Part shown: positions 1-7,756 of the stretch, one piece after another
Layout: the number at the start of each line of letters is the position of its first letter
Position numbering within the stretch: position 1 is the stretch's first letter
Source of the DNA: Porphyromonadaceae bacterium UBA4259
GTDB taxonomy: Bacteria > Bacteroidota > Bacteroidia > Bacteroidales > Muribaculaceae
Reading direction: 5' to 3'
DNA: 22,006 nt
NCBI GenBank assembly: GCA_002396125.1
Contig: DGWL01000071.1
Span: 1 to 22,006 of the forward strand
Notes under the pieces: generated by a model
The model's database searches: none
What the model saw: the letters and a program-made list of their open reading frames with translations, nothing else
What the model was told of the DNA's origin: nothing
Program-made: the position numbers and the translations under genes

Positions 1-279
1 CTGAACAAGATTCCCGGCGTGTTCTCGCCAATGCCCACAGGTGCTTTCTACACTATGGTTCAGCTCCCCATCGAGGATAGCGACGACTTCTGCCGCTGGT
101 GTCTCGAGGAGTTCAACTATGAGGGCGAGACCGTGATGATGGCTCCCGCAACCGGCTTCTATGCAACTCCCGGAGCAGGCAAGAACCAGGTGCGCATGGC
201 CTATGTGCTCAAGATTGAGGACCTCAAGCGTGCACTTATCGTTCTTGAAAAAGCACTTGAGGCCTACAAGGCTCGTTAA
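1..279 (+). CDS. Aspartate aminotransferase-type PLP enzyme, C-terminal fragment
   Basis: Open at the left edge: the frame runs from base 1 to a TAA at 277-279, so only the last 92 residues are present. They match the small C-terminal domain of class I/II (fold type I) aminotransferases: a PTGAFY segment, then TGFYATPGAGKNQVRMAYVL. The Arg in the NQVRMAYV part is, by family knowledge, the residue that clamps the substrate alpha-carboxylate. The last helix (LKRALIVLEKALEAY) closes the domain. These enzymes exchange amino groups between aspartate or similar amino acids and 2-oxoglutarate in the cytosol. The PLP lysine lies outside the window, so exact substrate is not decidable. A GTG at 19 is an internal codon, not the start. 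A strong terminator follows 45 bases later. Confidence 0.85.
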   Translation: MNKIPGVFSPMPTGAFYTMVQLPIEDSDDFCRWCLEEFNYEGETVMMAPATGFYATPGAGKNQVRMAYVLKIEDLKRALIVLEKALEAYKAR

Positions 280-323
280 ACAGTTATCTCTTTCCCCCTC
301 TTAATACACAATTATCACACATG

Positions 324-356
324 CCGCTCGGGTGCTACATCCGAGCGGTTTTTTTT
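324..356 (+). terminator. Intrinsic terminator of the aminotransferase gene
   Basis: The 8-bp perfect stem CCGCTCGG (324-331) / CCGAGCGG (341-348) has a 9-nt loop and is followed by eight T (349-356). This is a classical rho-independent terminator on the plus strand. It has no A-run on its left side, so it is not clearly bidirectional. Confidence 0.9.
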
Positions 357-379
357 CTTAAAAAAGATGTTTTGGTTGC

Positions 380-1327
380 TTACTGGCGCTTGCGGTCGAT
401 TATTGCGCGCAACTGTGGCGTGAACTTGCGTGCGCCGTGCTGGTTGTTGAGATGAATGGAGTTGTAGTAGTCCCGCTCGGTGTATTGCGGGTCGTCGATG
501 AAGTTATAGAACTCAATGTCGGGGTTAACGCGCCGCAGCATCTCCACAAAGGCCGTCATCTCATTGAGCTGTCGCTGGCTCACGTGCCGGCGGGCCGTCT
601 TGTAAACAGGCATGGCCACCAGCACCAGGCGCTTGTGGTTTTCGCGCATGATAGTGGCGATTTCGCTATATATCTTAACGTTGTGGCGGTAGTTTAGCTT
701 GAGTTCGGTGGAGTCGGGTAGAGGAGTGCTTGATGGTAGTTGCAGCGTGTCCCAGTTGTGAGCGCGCAGGTCATAGCTTGCGTCGATTTCCATTCCCAGC
801 GAGTCGCACATGGTGAGCTCATGAAGTGGAGCGGTGAATGCTTTCAGGAGTCTTCCCGAGTGGTCATAGTTGGAGTTGAGAATCTCCGACCAGTGCCACC
901 ACTCACCATCGGCGTAGGGGTAACCCATGTATTTGAGATACATGCAGCGGTAGGTGTTGAACTTGGGTGAGTGCTCCTTTACATAAAGATGCCCCCAGTA
1001 GTAATAGTCGAAGCTCAAAGGCATCACCACGCATTCAAGGCTGGGCATCTGGTGGATGAACTCACGCATGAGTTGAAGGTCATAGTAAGCGTTGCGTCCG
1101 GGCTGTGCCGCATTGAAGGCATCGGGTCCCAATAGAGTAGCGTCAACGCAGTCGGCCACATGAGAATTGCCAAGCACGAGCACCCGCAACGAGTCCTTGT
1201 GCCGCTTGATATAATTTTTCTTATAGGAGTACTCGTTGGGCACGAGAAGCAGCACAAGCTCATAGGCGATGAATATTGTCATCACCACAGCCGAAAAAAT
1301 CAATATTTTCTTTAAAAACTGCTTCAT
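380..1327 (-). CDS. Membrane-anchored SGNH/DltD-like protein, MBOAT partner
   Basis: A 315-residue protein with one N-terminal hydrophobic anchor (about residues 7-29) and an extracytoplasmic domain. The segment VLVLGNSHVADC (GNSH at 53-56) sits where SGNH-hydrolase-like proteins carry their nucleophile block, and the C-terminus has NSIHLNNQHGARKFT, corresponding to the terminal DxxH block. Its ATG (1325-1327) is one base after the TGA of the upstream MBOAT gene, so the two are almost certainly translationally coupled. By analogy with AlgI-AlgJ/AlgX and DltB-DltD, the MBOAT protein would carry an acyl group through the membrane and this protein would help transfer it to a surface polymer. The acceptor is unknown. 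Odd point: the position expected to be Asp in DxxH is Asn289. No poly-T terminator is evident after the stop. Confidence 0.7.
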   Translation of the reverse strand: MKQFLKKILIFSAVVMTIFIAYELVLLLVPNEYSYKKNYIKRHKDSLRVLVLGNSHVADCVDATLLGPDAFNAAQPGRNAYYDLQLMREFIHQMPSLECVVMPLSFDYYYWGHLYVKEHSPKFNTYRCMYLKYMGYPYADGEWWHWSEILNSNYDHSGRLLKAFTAPLHELTMCDSLGMEIDASYDLRAHNWDTLQLPSSTPLPDSTELKLNYRHNVKIYSEIATIMRENHKRLVLVAMPVYKTARRHVSQRQLNEMTAFVEMLRRVNPDIEFYNFIDDPQYTERDYYNSIHLNNQHGARKFTPQLRAIIDRKRQ

Positions 1328-1328
1328 G

Positions 1329-2768
1329 TCAGAACTGGAAATAAATGAAATTGGAATGTAGGCCCGAGGCTATCACTGTGAACACAAAAAGCACTACGTA
1401 GATTGTCCACCTCACCCACCGGTGACCTAGCGCTCCGCCGGGGCAGCTGCCAAAGTCGAGAGCGAAACGCTTCTCGCGATAAATCCATTCCACAACGATC
1501 AGCACTGCGCAATAGAATAATGCCGTTCTGAAATCGTGGCCAAATCCCACATTCAGCAGTGAGGGGGAGAACATGCAGCTAAAGTAGGCTATGGCATCGT
1601 TGATGCTTGGGGCGCGGAATAGCACGAGTCCCATCAAGAAAAGTGTGAAGGTGCACAGCATATGCCATGTTTCCTTGAGCGACGGCAGCGGTTTGCCACT
1701 GGCAACGGTGTCGCGATAGCGGCCCTTGTTAAGCAGGATTAGGGGAATAAAAAGAGCGGCATTATATAATCCCCACAACACAAACGTCCAGTTGGCACCA
1801 TGCCACAAGCCACTGATTGCAAACACTATTATTGTGTTCCTGATTGTCTTGGCTTTGCCGCCACGGCTACCTCCCAGTGGGAAGTAGACGTAGTCAACAA
1901 ACCAGTTCATGAGCGTGATGTGCCATCGGCGCCACAACTCACGCATGCTGCGTGAGAAATAGGGCACGCTGAAGTTGGTTGTCAACCTTATGCCGAAGAG
2001 GCGTGCGCAGCCAATGGCAATGTCGCTGTAGCCCGAGAAATCGGCATATATCTGGAAAGCAAAAAGAATCATGGCAAGCAGCAAAGCAAAACCGCTTTGG
2101 TTAGAATAGTCTTGCCACATTCTGTCGACAAGCACTCCACATGTGTCGGCAACAATCATCTTCTTGAACAAGCCCCACAGCATCTGTCGCATGCCATCGG
2201 TGGCATCCTGAGGCGAGAAATGTCGCGGGCTTTGAAACTGTGGCAACAGATGGGTGGAGCGCTCAATGGGGCCGGCCACCAGTTGCGGGAAGAAGCTGAT
2301 GAATGCCATGACGTCAATCAGGCTTCGGCTTGCCGGTAGTTTGCGACGATACACGTCGATTGAGTAGCTTAGTGCCTGGAAGGTGTAGAAGCTGATGCCC
2401 ACAGGTAGCACGATGTTGAGGGTGGGCCAGTCGCAATGCCATCCCAAAGCGCTCAATGCGCCAGCCAGCTCGGATGCAAAGAAGTTGAAATACTTGAAAA
2501 ATCCCAGGATGGTCAAGTTCACCACAATGTTGGCTGCGCTAATGGCCTTGCCCCAATGACGATGACGGTCAATCATCAAGCCGCTCAAGTAGCTGCACAC
2601 CGTGGTGAAAGCAATGAGCACGAGAAACCGCCAGTCCCACCAACCGTAGAAAACATAGCTGGCGATGACAATGAGCAGGTTTTGCCACTTCAACGGTTTC
2701 ATCACAAACCAGTAAAGCAGGAAAACGACGGGCAGGAAAAATAAAAATTCAATTGAATTAAATACCAT
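1329..2768 (-). CDS. MBOAT-family membrane O-acyltransferase (AlgI/DltB-like)
   Basis: A 479-residue polytopic membrane protein, the usual length for the family. Recognisable blocks in order: NSIEFLFFLPVVFLLYW at the start, LPVGISFYTFQALSYSIDVYR (121-141), QIYADFSGYSDIAIG (239-253), ELWRRWHITLMNWF (277-290), YFPLGGSRGG (295-304) and SGLWHGANWTFVLWG (319-333). His323 in the WHGANW block is the family's catalytic histidine; His283 in WRRWHI is also conserved. The family moves acyl groups, often acetyl, from the cytosol to extracytoplasmic polysaccharide, teichoic acid or protein. The neighbouring anchored SGNH-like gene overlaps functionally and forms a two-gene unit. Nothing in the window names the acceptor, since no glycosyltransferases are adjacent. 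A promoter lies about 50 bases upstream. Confidence 0.9.
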   Translation of the reverse strand: MVFNSIEFLFFLPVVFLLYWFVMKPLKWQNLLIVIASYVFYGWWDWRFLVLIAFTTVCSYLSGLMIDRHRHWGKAISAANIVVNLTILGFFKYFNFFASELAGALSALGWHCDWPTLNIVLPVGISFYTFQALSYSIDVYRRKLPASRSLIDVMAFISFFPQLVAGPIERSTHLLPQFQSPRHFSPQDATDGMRQMLWGLFKKMIVADTCGVLVDRMWQDYSNQSGFALLLAMILFAFQIYADFSGYSDIAIGCARLFGIRLTTNFSVPYFSRSMRELWRRWHITLMNWFVDYVYFPLGGSRGGKAKTIRNTIIVFAISGLWHGANWTFVLWGLYNAALFIPLILLNKGRYRDTVASGKPLPSLKETWHMLCTFTLFLMGLVLFRAPSINDAIAYFSCMFSPSLLNVGFGHDFRTALFYCAVLIVVEWIYREKRFALDFGSCPGGALGHRWVRWTIYVVLFVFTVIASGLHSNFIYFQF

Positions 2769-2809
2769 AGTAGCGATGGTGGGGATTAGCTCACCTCTCG
2801 AAAGCGTTG

Positions 2810-2841
2810 CAAAAATATAAAAAAATGGGCAATCGTGTCAA
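2810..2841 (-). promoter_or_regulatory. Bacteroidetes-type promoter for the MBOAT-SGNH pair
   Basis: Read on the minus strand, TTG (2841-2839), 21 bp, then TATTTTTG (2817-2810) fits the -33 TTTG / -7 TAnnTTTG consensus. It would start transcription near 2804, giving a leader of about 35 nt before the ATG at 2768. It is back to back with the promoter of the DUF4105 gene. Confidence 0.55.
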
Positions 2842-2881
2842 TTAATAGTGACAGAATTTTTATCTTATAGTAAAAATGGAT

Positions 2882-2889
2882 TAACTTTG
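2882..2889 (+). promoter_or_regulatory. -7 element (TAACTTTG) for the DUF4105 gene
   Basis: TAACTTTG matches TAnnTTTG exactly and lies 19 bp before the ATG at 2909, implying a very short leader of roughly 12 nt. The -33 position holds only a T-run (2857-2860), not TTTG. Confidence 0.5.
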
Positions 2890-2908
2890 CATTATAAAAT
2901 GAGTTACA

Positions 2909-4114
2909 ATGACAGCATGTTTTAGACTTATAGTCAAGGTGGTGGCAAGCACTATTGTTGCATTGCTAGCATTAGTTGCTCCGGGGGCGATTTACGCTCA
3001 GGATTCCGACGGCAATAGCGATGGCAGTCATCCCATCAAGGTGAGTCTCATCACGTTTTATCCGGGCGATGAGATATTTGAGGTCTTTGGACACACCGAG
3101 ATTTTGGTCACCGATAGCACCGGCTCCTATTATGTTAATTATGGTGTTTTCGATTTCAACTCTCCTAATTTCCTGGGGCGATACATTAAAGGTGAGACCG
3201 ACTACATTTGCGCTATAATGCCGCCCGAGCTTGATGGAGGCCTGAAACCGGGACGCAAGATTGTGAAACAAGATCTTAACCTCACCCCCGAGCAAGCCCA
3301 GCAGGTGTGGGACATTTTGGTGCAAAACCTGATGCCCGACAATCGTGTGTATCGCTACCGTCACTTCAGCGACAACTGTTCGACCCGTCCGCGCGACGTG
3401 ATTGAGACAGCTCTCGGCACCGAGCTGGACTACAGCGACTGTGACTACTTGGTGGGGAATACATTGCGCCAGGTGATGAGTCACTACACGCGCAATTACC
3501 CATGGGAACAGTTTGGTATCGACTTGGCCCTCGGTGCGGTGTGTGACACTATTATCGATGCCCGCACCCAAACCTTTGTGCCACTATTCCTCATGCATGC
3601 CTTGGAGAGTGTAGAGGTCGATGACGAGCCTCTTGTTGCCCGCACCAGCATTGTGCAACCTGGTCCCGACGAGGGCATTGTCGAGCCTCCCACGCCCTGG
3701 TATCTCACTCCTGTGGCAGTGGCAATCGCTTTACTGGTTGTCACGGTTGTGATTAGCATTGGCGACTGGCGTCGCCGCCGTGTCACGAGGTTTTATGATA
3801 CAGTTCTGTTCTTTATTGCCGGCATTGCGGGATGCGTGATTTTCTTCGTTGAATTTATCTCCACTCACGAGGCTGTAATGCCCAACTACAACGTGCTGTG
3901 GTTGCACCCCTTGTTGCTCCTGCCGGCTGTGTTGCCATGGATAAAGAGAGCGCGCCCGGTGTTGCGCTGGTGCCACATTGTGAACATTGTGTTAATTGCA
4001 TCCACAGTGGTTGTGTGGGTCAGCGGCTTGCAGGTGCCTAATGCAGCTTTCTATCCAATCATTGCCAGCCTACTGCTGCGCTCGATTGTGACTCTGAGGA
4101 GCAAAAAAATGTAG
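2909..4114 (+). CDS. DUF4105 (Lnb N-terminal-like) membrane protein
   Basis: A 401-residue protein. A signal peptide or anchor ends near residue 31 (AIYAQD). The periplasmic domain at about 42-235 has two DUF4105 hallmarks: EVFGHTEI (His62) and SDNCSTRPRD (Cys157). These are the putative His/Cys active-site pair of a papain/NlpC-like fold. The C-terminal third has four likely membrane segments (about 264-284, 297-315, 329-345, 355-373). DUF4105 includes Lnb, the Enterococcus lipoprotein N-acyl transferase that makes lyso-form lipoproteins; most Bacteroidetes members are uncharacterised, so a lipoprotein or envelope role is inference. It starts 140 bases from the divergent MBOAT gene. An ATG at 2899 opens an out-of-frame 8-codon ORF and was not chosen. 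Confidence 0.75.
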   Translation: MTACFRLIVKVVASTIVALLALVAPGAIYAQDSDGNSDGSHPIKVSLITFYPGDEIFEVFGHTEILVTDSTGSYYVNYGVFDFNSPNFLGRYIKGETDYICAIMPPELDGGLKPGRKIVKQDLNLTPEQAQQVWDILVQNLMPDNRVYRYRHFSDNCSTRPRDVIETALGTELDYSDCDYLVGNTLRQVMSHYTRNYPWEQFGIDLALGAVCDTIIDARTQTFVPLFLMHALESVEVDDEPLVARTSIVQPGPDEGIVEPPTPWYLTPVAVAIALLVVTVVISIGDWRRRRVTRFYDTVLFFIAGIAGCVIFFVEFISTHEAVMPNYNVLWLHPLLLLPAVLPWIKRARPVLRWCHIVNIVLIASTVVVWVSGLQVPNAAFYPIIASLLLRSIVTLRSKKM

Positions 4115-4222
4115 ATTGTTTTTTTCATGGAATGAGTTTTATGGTTCACAATGTGCAATTAATAGCCATGTGTTGCGTTATATTATAAATATTAAGTAAA
4201 AAAATATAATAAGCATAAAAGC

Positions 4223-5824
4223 ATGAATATCAGGATACACAAGCCTTTGGGCTTCTATGAGATAGGGCAGCGTGGCAAGCAGGAAGACTCAGTCTACCCG
4301 CAACTTGAGCAACTTGATGCCACCAATCGTGTCTTTGTCGTGTGTGACGGCTTGGGTGGTCTTGACCATGGCGACGTGGCCAGCGCCGTTGTGACAACAG
4401 CATTGAGCAGTTGGTTGGAAAACTTCATTTCATCGGGCTTGTCGCTCACTCGCGAGAAGGTGTTTGAGGCTGTACAGCACGCATGGCAACAGTTGGTGAA
4501 AACAGCCGAGAGGATGCCTAGCGAGAAATCGATGGGCACCACGCTCACCATGCTTGTGCTTGCTCCTAACGGAGTGGTGGCTGCCCACATAGGCGACAGC
4601 CGCATCTATCACTTGCGTCCATCAACCGGCCAAGTGATGTATCGATCACGTGATCACTCGCTGGTGAACGATCTCTTCCTCATGGGGCGCCTTACTCGTG
4701 CCGAGGCCGAGGCATCGCCCAAGAAAAATATTCTCACTCGCGCCATGATGCCCACTCGCGCCATGCGCCCCGATGTGGTGTTTATCACCGATGTGCGCCC
4801 GGGCGACTATTTCATGCTGTGCAGCGATGGCGTGTGTGGTGAGATTAGCGACAAGAAGATAATGACTGTTCTTGCCGACAAAAGTAAGGATGACAGGCAA
4901 AAACTTGCCGACATTCAACTGGCAGTGCAAGGTGGTTCCGACAACCGCACCGCTATTCTCATGCAGGTAGATGCTGTCGACAGCGATGGGTCGAGCATGG
5001 TGAGTAGCGAGGCCGCAATGGCTGCAATGGCTCCGGCTGTAGTGCCCGAATCGGCTGAAGCACCCTTGGTCGAGCCTGTTGTTGAACCGCAGCAACCACC
5101 TGTATTTACACCTGCCGATGACACCTTATTGCCTCCACCTGTGCATGATGAGCAAGGCGAGCCGGGTTCAATCCCTCCACCGGTGCCGGCTGTGGAAAAT
5201 GAACCTGAAGCATTTTCTCAGCCCGAAGTGCAGGCAACCGAGGTGCCCACACCGCCTGAGGCAGGAAAGAAAAACAACTTGAAGCGTGCGTTGTGGATAG
5301 TGCTGGCGGCATTAATCCTTGCCGGCGGTATAACTGCGTGCTTTATGCTCACTAAGCCTAACTCACAACCTGCGGTGACCGCCCAAAAGGCCGATACACT
5401 TGTAAACCCTGATGTCACTATCGACTCGGTGTTGCCCGAGCAACCACCGGTCGACTCATTGGCGGTGGGTACCGACGTGCCGGTGCCGCCGGCACCGCGT
5501 GTCACATCAGTTCCTGCCCCCGATGTATCCTATCCCACAGGAAGTGGCGTGCGCGTGCCTCGTGCCGAGCGCTATGACCCCTATCCCGAGGCATTCGACG
5601 ATAGTGGCGACAAGGGCAAGTATCCAACCGATGTGGCTGAGCCTGAAGATAAAATACAACAACCTGCCACTGCACAAGAGCAGCCTGTTCAGCAATCGAA
5701 GCCGGCAGCACCTCCAGCGCCACCGGCACGGCCTAAAGTCAGCGCCGACCCCACGAGGTCTAACAGCAACATTGCTGTGCCACCGCCTCCCGGAAAGCGC
5801 CGTGTTACCCAGGCACCTTATTAA
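4223..5824 (+). CDS. PP2C-type Ser/Thr phosphatase with membrane anchor and proline-rich tail
   Basis: A 533-residue protein. Residues 1-250 are a PP2C (PPM) domain with its metal-binding motifs: GQRGKQEDS (Asp22), VVCDGLGG (Asp42), AHIGDSRIYH (Asp125), LCSDGVCGE (Asp202) and GGSDNRTAI (Asp240). It should dephosphorylate Ser/Thr-phosphorylated proteins in the cytosol using Mn or Mg. Residues 260-350 are a Pro/Glu/Val-rich linker, 356-376 one transmembrane helix, and 380-533 another Pro-rich, low-complexity segment that would lie in the periplasm. No Ser/Thr kinase or FHA gene adjoins it in this window. It ends 30 bases before a TrmH-family gene on the same strand, so co-transcription is likely. 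No consensus -7 box was seen in the 108-bp gap upstream. Confidence 0.88.
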   Translation: MNIRIHKPLGFYEIGQRGKQEDSVYPQLEQLDATNRVFVVCDGLGGLDHGDVASAVVTTALSSWLENFISSGLSLTREKVFEAVQHAWQQLVKTAERMPSEKSMGTTLTMLVLAPNGVVAAHIGDSRIYHLRPSTGQVMYRSRDHSLVNDLFLMGRLTRAEAEASPKKNILTRAMMPTRAMRPDVVFITDVRPGDYFMLCSDGVCGEISDKKIMTVLADKSKDDRQKLADIQLAVQGGSDNRTAILMQVDAVDSDGSSMVSSEAAMAAMAPAVVPESAEAPLVEPVVEPQQPPVFTPADDTLLPPPVHDEQGEPGSIPPPVPAVENEPEAFSQPEVQATEVPTPPEAGKKNNLKRALWIVLAALILAGGITACFMLTKPNSQPAVTAQKADTLVNPDVTIDSVLPEQPPVDSLAVGTDVPVPPAPRVTSVPAPDVSYPTGSGVRVPRAERYDPYPEAFDDSGDKGKYPTDVAEPEDKIQQPATAQEQPVQQSKPAAPPAPPARPKVSADPTRSNSNIAVPPPPGKRRVTQAPY

Positions 5825-5854
5825 AAATTGTAGCCCATAGAAATAACCAATCTT

Positions 5855-6622
5855 ATGCAGGATATCAACAATGGAATAATCAAGCTGGTGTCGTCGCTGG
5901 CAGTTAAGAAATATCGCGACAAGGAAGGTCTGTTCGTTGCCGAGGGATGGAAATGCGTGCGCGACACATGGAACGCCTTCAACTGCCGCTACCTTATTGC
6001 CACCAGGGCATGGTATGAGCAACAAGGCACTGCTGAGCATTATCACAAAATTGTTTTTGCCAATAAAGCTCAAATGGGTAAGATGTCGCAGTTCACAACG
6101 CCGAGCGACGTGATGGCGGTCTATGAGATTCCCAAGATTGAATATAGCGACGATGAGGTGCGATCGGGTCTCAACATCGTGCTCGACAATATTCAAGACC
6201 CGGGCAACCTGGGCACAATCATGCGTCTGGCCGATTGGTTTGGCATCACCAACATCTTCGCCAGTCGTTCAACGGTCGATATCTATAACCACAAGGTGGT
6301 GCAGGCGACGATGGGAGCCATCAGCCGCGTTAAAGTGCATTATTGCGACCTCGACTTTTTCCTCGACGATTATAGCGACCTGCCAGTGCTGGGTACATTC
6401 CTTGATGGCGATAATATTTACACCAGCGAGTTGCCAGCAACGGGAGCCTTTGTCGTCTTCGGTAACGAGGGACAGGGCATCAGCCCCAAGATTGCGGCCC
6501 ATGTCACAAGGCGCATTCACATTCCTGCCATGCCGCGCAAGGGAGCTCACAGCGAGAGTCTCAACGTGGGTATCGCTGCGGCAATCACCATCAGCGAGCT
6601 GCGTCGAGGCACGTTAAAGTGA
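5855..6622 (+). CDS. TrmH/SpoU-family RNA 2'-O-methyltransferase
   Basis: A 255-residue SPOUT methyltransferase. It has an N-terminal RNA-binding substrate domain (about 5-90, including KKYRDKEGLFVAEGWKCV) and a SpoU catalytic domain with the three family motifs: NIVLDNIQDPGNLGTIMR (107-124), VFGNEGQGIS (201-210) and IPAMPRKGAHSESLNVGIAAA (223-243). Members methylate ribose 2'-OH in rRNA or tRNA using SAM, with the cofactor bound in a trefoil knot. The N-terminal domain suggests an rRNA enzyme of the RlmB/TsnR kind, but the target base cannot be read from the sequence. It probably shares a transcript with the phosphatase gene and converges on rnz, whose stop lies 19 bases away. Confidence 0.88.
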   Translation: MQDINNGIIKLVSSLAVKKYRDKEGLFVAEGWKCVRDTWNAFNCRYLIATRAWYEQQGTAEHYHKIVFANKAQMGKMSQFTTPSDVMAVYEIPKIEYSDDEVRSGLNIVLDNIQDPGNLGTIMRLADWFGITNIFASRSTVDIYNHKVVQATMGAISRVKVHYCDLDFFLDDYSDLPVLGTFLDGDNIYTSELPATGAFVVFGNEGQGISPKIAAHVTRRIHIPAMPRKGAHSESLNVGIAAAITISELRRGTLK

Positions 6623-6641
6623 GCCGGGCAGGTCCCTGCGT

Positions 6642-7568
6642 TTATTCTTTAATATTATTCAAGTCGATTGTCATTCCTTCGTTGCCGAGAATTGTGGCGG
6701 GGAATTCTTCTTGTGCTTGTTGCAGGAGGATGCTTTCGTCGATGTAGCGGTTGCTGTAATGCCCCAGAATGAGGCGTTTCACGCCTGCCTCGCGTGCCAC
6801 CATTCCTGCTTGGCGGGCAGTGCTGTGGTAGCGCTTGACGGCATTCTTCAAGTTCTCATCGCCGTAGGTCGACTCGTGATACAACCAGTCAACACCTTCT
6901 ACTGCTTTAATCACACGCTTGGAGTACTTGGTGTCGCTGCAGTAGGCGAAGGAAATGGCCGGGTCGGCATCGGTCGTGAGTTCGGCGTTAGGGATGACAG
7001 TACCGTTGGGGGCGACATAGTCGGCACCATTGCGCAGGCTGTTCATGAAGTGGGCAGGTACATTAGCCTGTGCGCATGCCATAGCATTGACATGGCGATT
7101 CTTTGGCTTTTCCTTGAACAGGAATCCCACGCATGGAAGGCGGTGAGTGAGGGGGAAGGTGCTCACCGTGATGGCATCGTCCTCATAGATGACAGCCTTG
7201 TGGGTGTCGATGATATTGAACTTCAACTCAAATGGGCGTTCGCGGCAAAAGTAGTCGAGTAGGCGCCCAAACTGCTCGGCGCCATCTTTGAAGATGTGCA
7301 CCGTCACGGTGCCGCCTTTGCCCTGCAGTGCCATGGTCGACAGCAGTCCCGGCAATCCAAAGCAATGGTCGCCGTGCAGGTGACTGATGAAGATGTGATT
7401 CAAGCGGGAGAACTTGAGCCGCATGCGTCGCATCTCCAGTTGAGCCCCTTCGCCGCAATCAATCATCATGAGGTGTCCACGCACGTTGAGCACTTGACAC
7501 GATGGCAAGTGCCGCAATGTTGATGTCGCCGAGCCACATCCCAGCAGGTTAAGGTCGAGTTGAGTCAT
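6642..7568 (-). CDS. rnz: Ribonuclease Z (tRNA 3'-processing endonuclease)
   Basis: At 308 residues it matches the usual short-form RNase Z length. The metallo-beta-lactamase signature HLHGDH occupies His63, His65, Asp67 and His68. The further zinc ligands are THRL (His142), SDT (Asp212) and LGHYSNRY (His270). The segment between about 150 and 200 is where the exosite arm that grips tRNA is expected. The enzyme cuts pre-tRNA immediately after the discriminator base in the cytosol. It is transcribed alone from its own promoter and converges on the TrmH-family gene. No truncation or missing catalytic residue was seen. Confidence 0.93.
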   Translation of the reverse strand: MTQLDLNLLGCGSATSTLRHLPSCQVLNVRGHLMMIDCGEGAQLEMRRMRLKFSRLNHIFISHLHGDHCFGLPGLLSTMALQGKGGTVTVHIFKDGAEQFGRLLDYFCRERPFELKFNIIDTHKAVIYEDDAITVSTFPLTHRLPCVGFLFKEKPKNRHVNAMACAQANVPAHFMNSLRNGADYVAPNGTVIPNAELTTDADPAISFAYCSDTKYSKRVIKAVEGVDWLYHESTYGDENLKNAVKRYHSTARQAGMVAREAGVKRLILGHYSNRYIDESILLQQAQEEFPATILGNEGMTIDLNNIKE

Positions 7569-7598
7569 TGTTTTTTATGCATTTTTTTGTTCGCGCCA

Positions 7599-7628
7599 CG
7601 AAGGTAGTGATTTTTCTTCTTTTTTCAA
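7599..7628 (-). promoter_or_regulatory. Probable promoter of rnz
   Basis: On the minus strand, TTG (7628-7626), 19 bp, then TACCTTCG (7606-7599), one mismatch from TAnnTTTG. Predicted start near 7592, about 25 nt before the rnz ATG. Confidence 0.4.
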
Positions 7629-7719
7629 CCAAAAAACGGGAGATTCTACCTAAAATGGCGACAAATTTGTACATTGTCGCTAAAAAAATGTTAAAACAAT
7701 GATTTTTTCTCCATTAATG

Positions 7720-7751
7720 TTTGGAATATTACCCTCAATCCCATATATTTG
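7720..7751 (+). promoter_or_regulatory. Orphan consensus promoter on the plus strand
   Basis: TTTG (7720-7723), exactly 20 bp, then TATATTTG (7744-7751) fits both boxes of the Bacteroidetes consensus. No plus-strand protein gene follows until 10585, and the intervening minus-strand genes lie opposite. Transcription would begin near 7757 and run into the folded region at 7794-7905. Confidence 0.6.
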
Positions 7752-7756
7752 CAACA

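Noticed and set aside
6628..6639. Short hairpin GCAG-GTCC-CTGC between the convergent trmH-family gene and rnz
   Set aside because: Only four to five pairs and no proper T-run; too weak to call a terminator.
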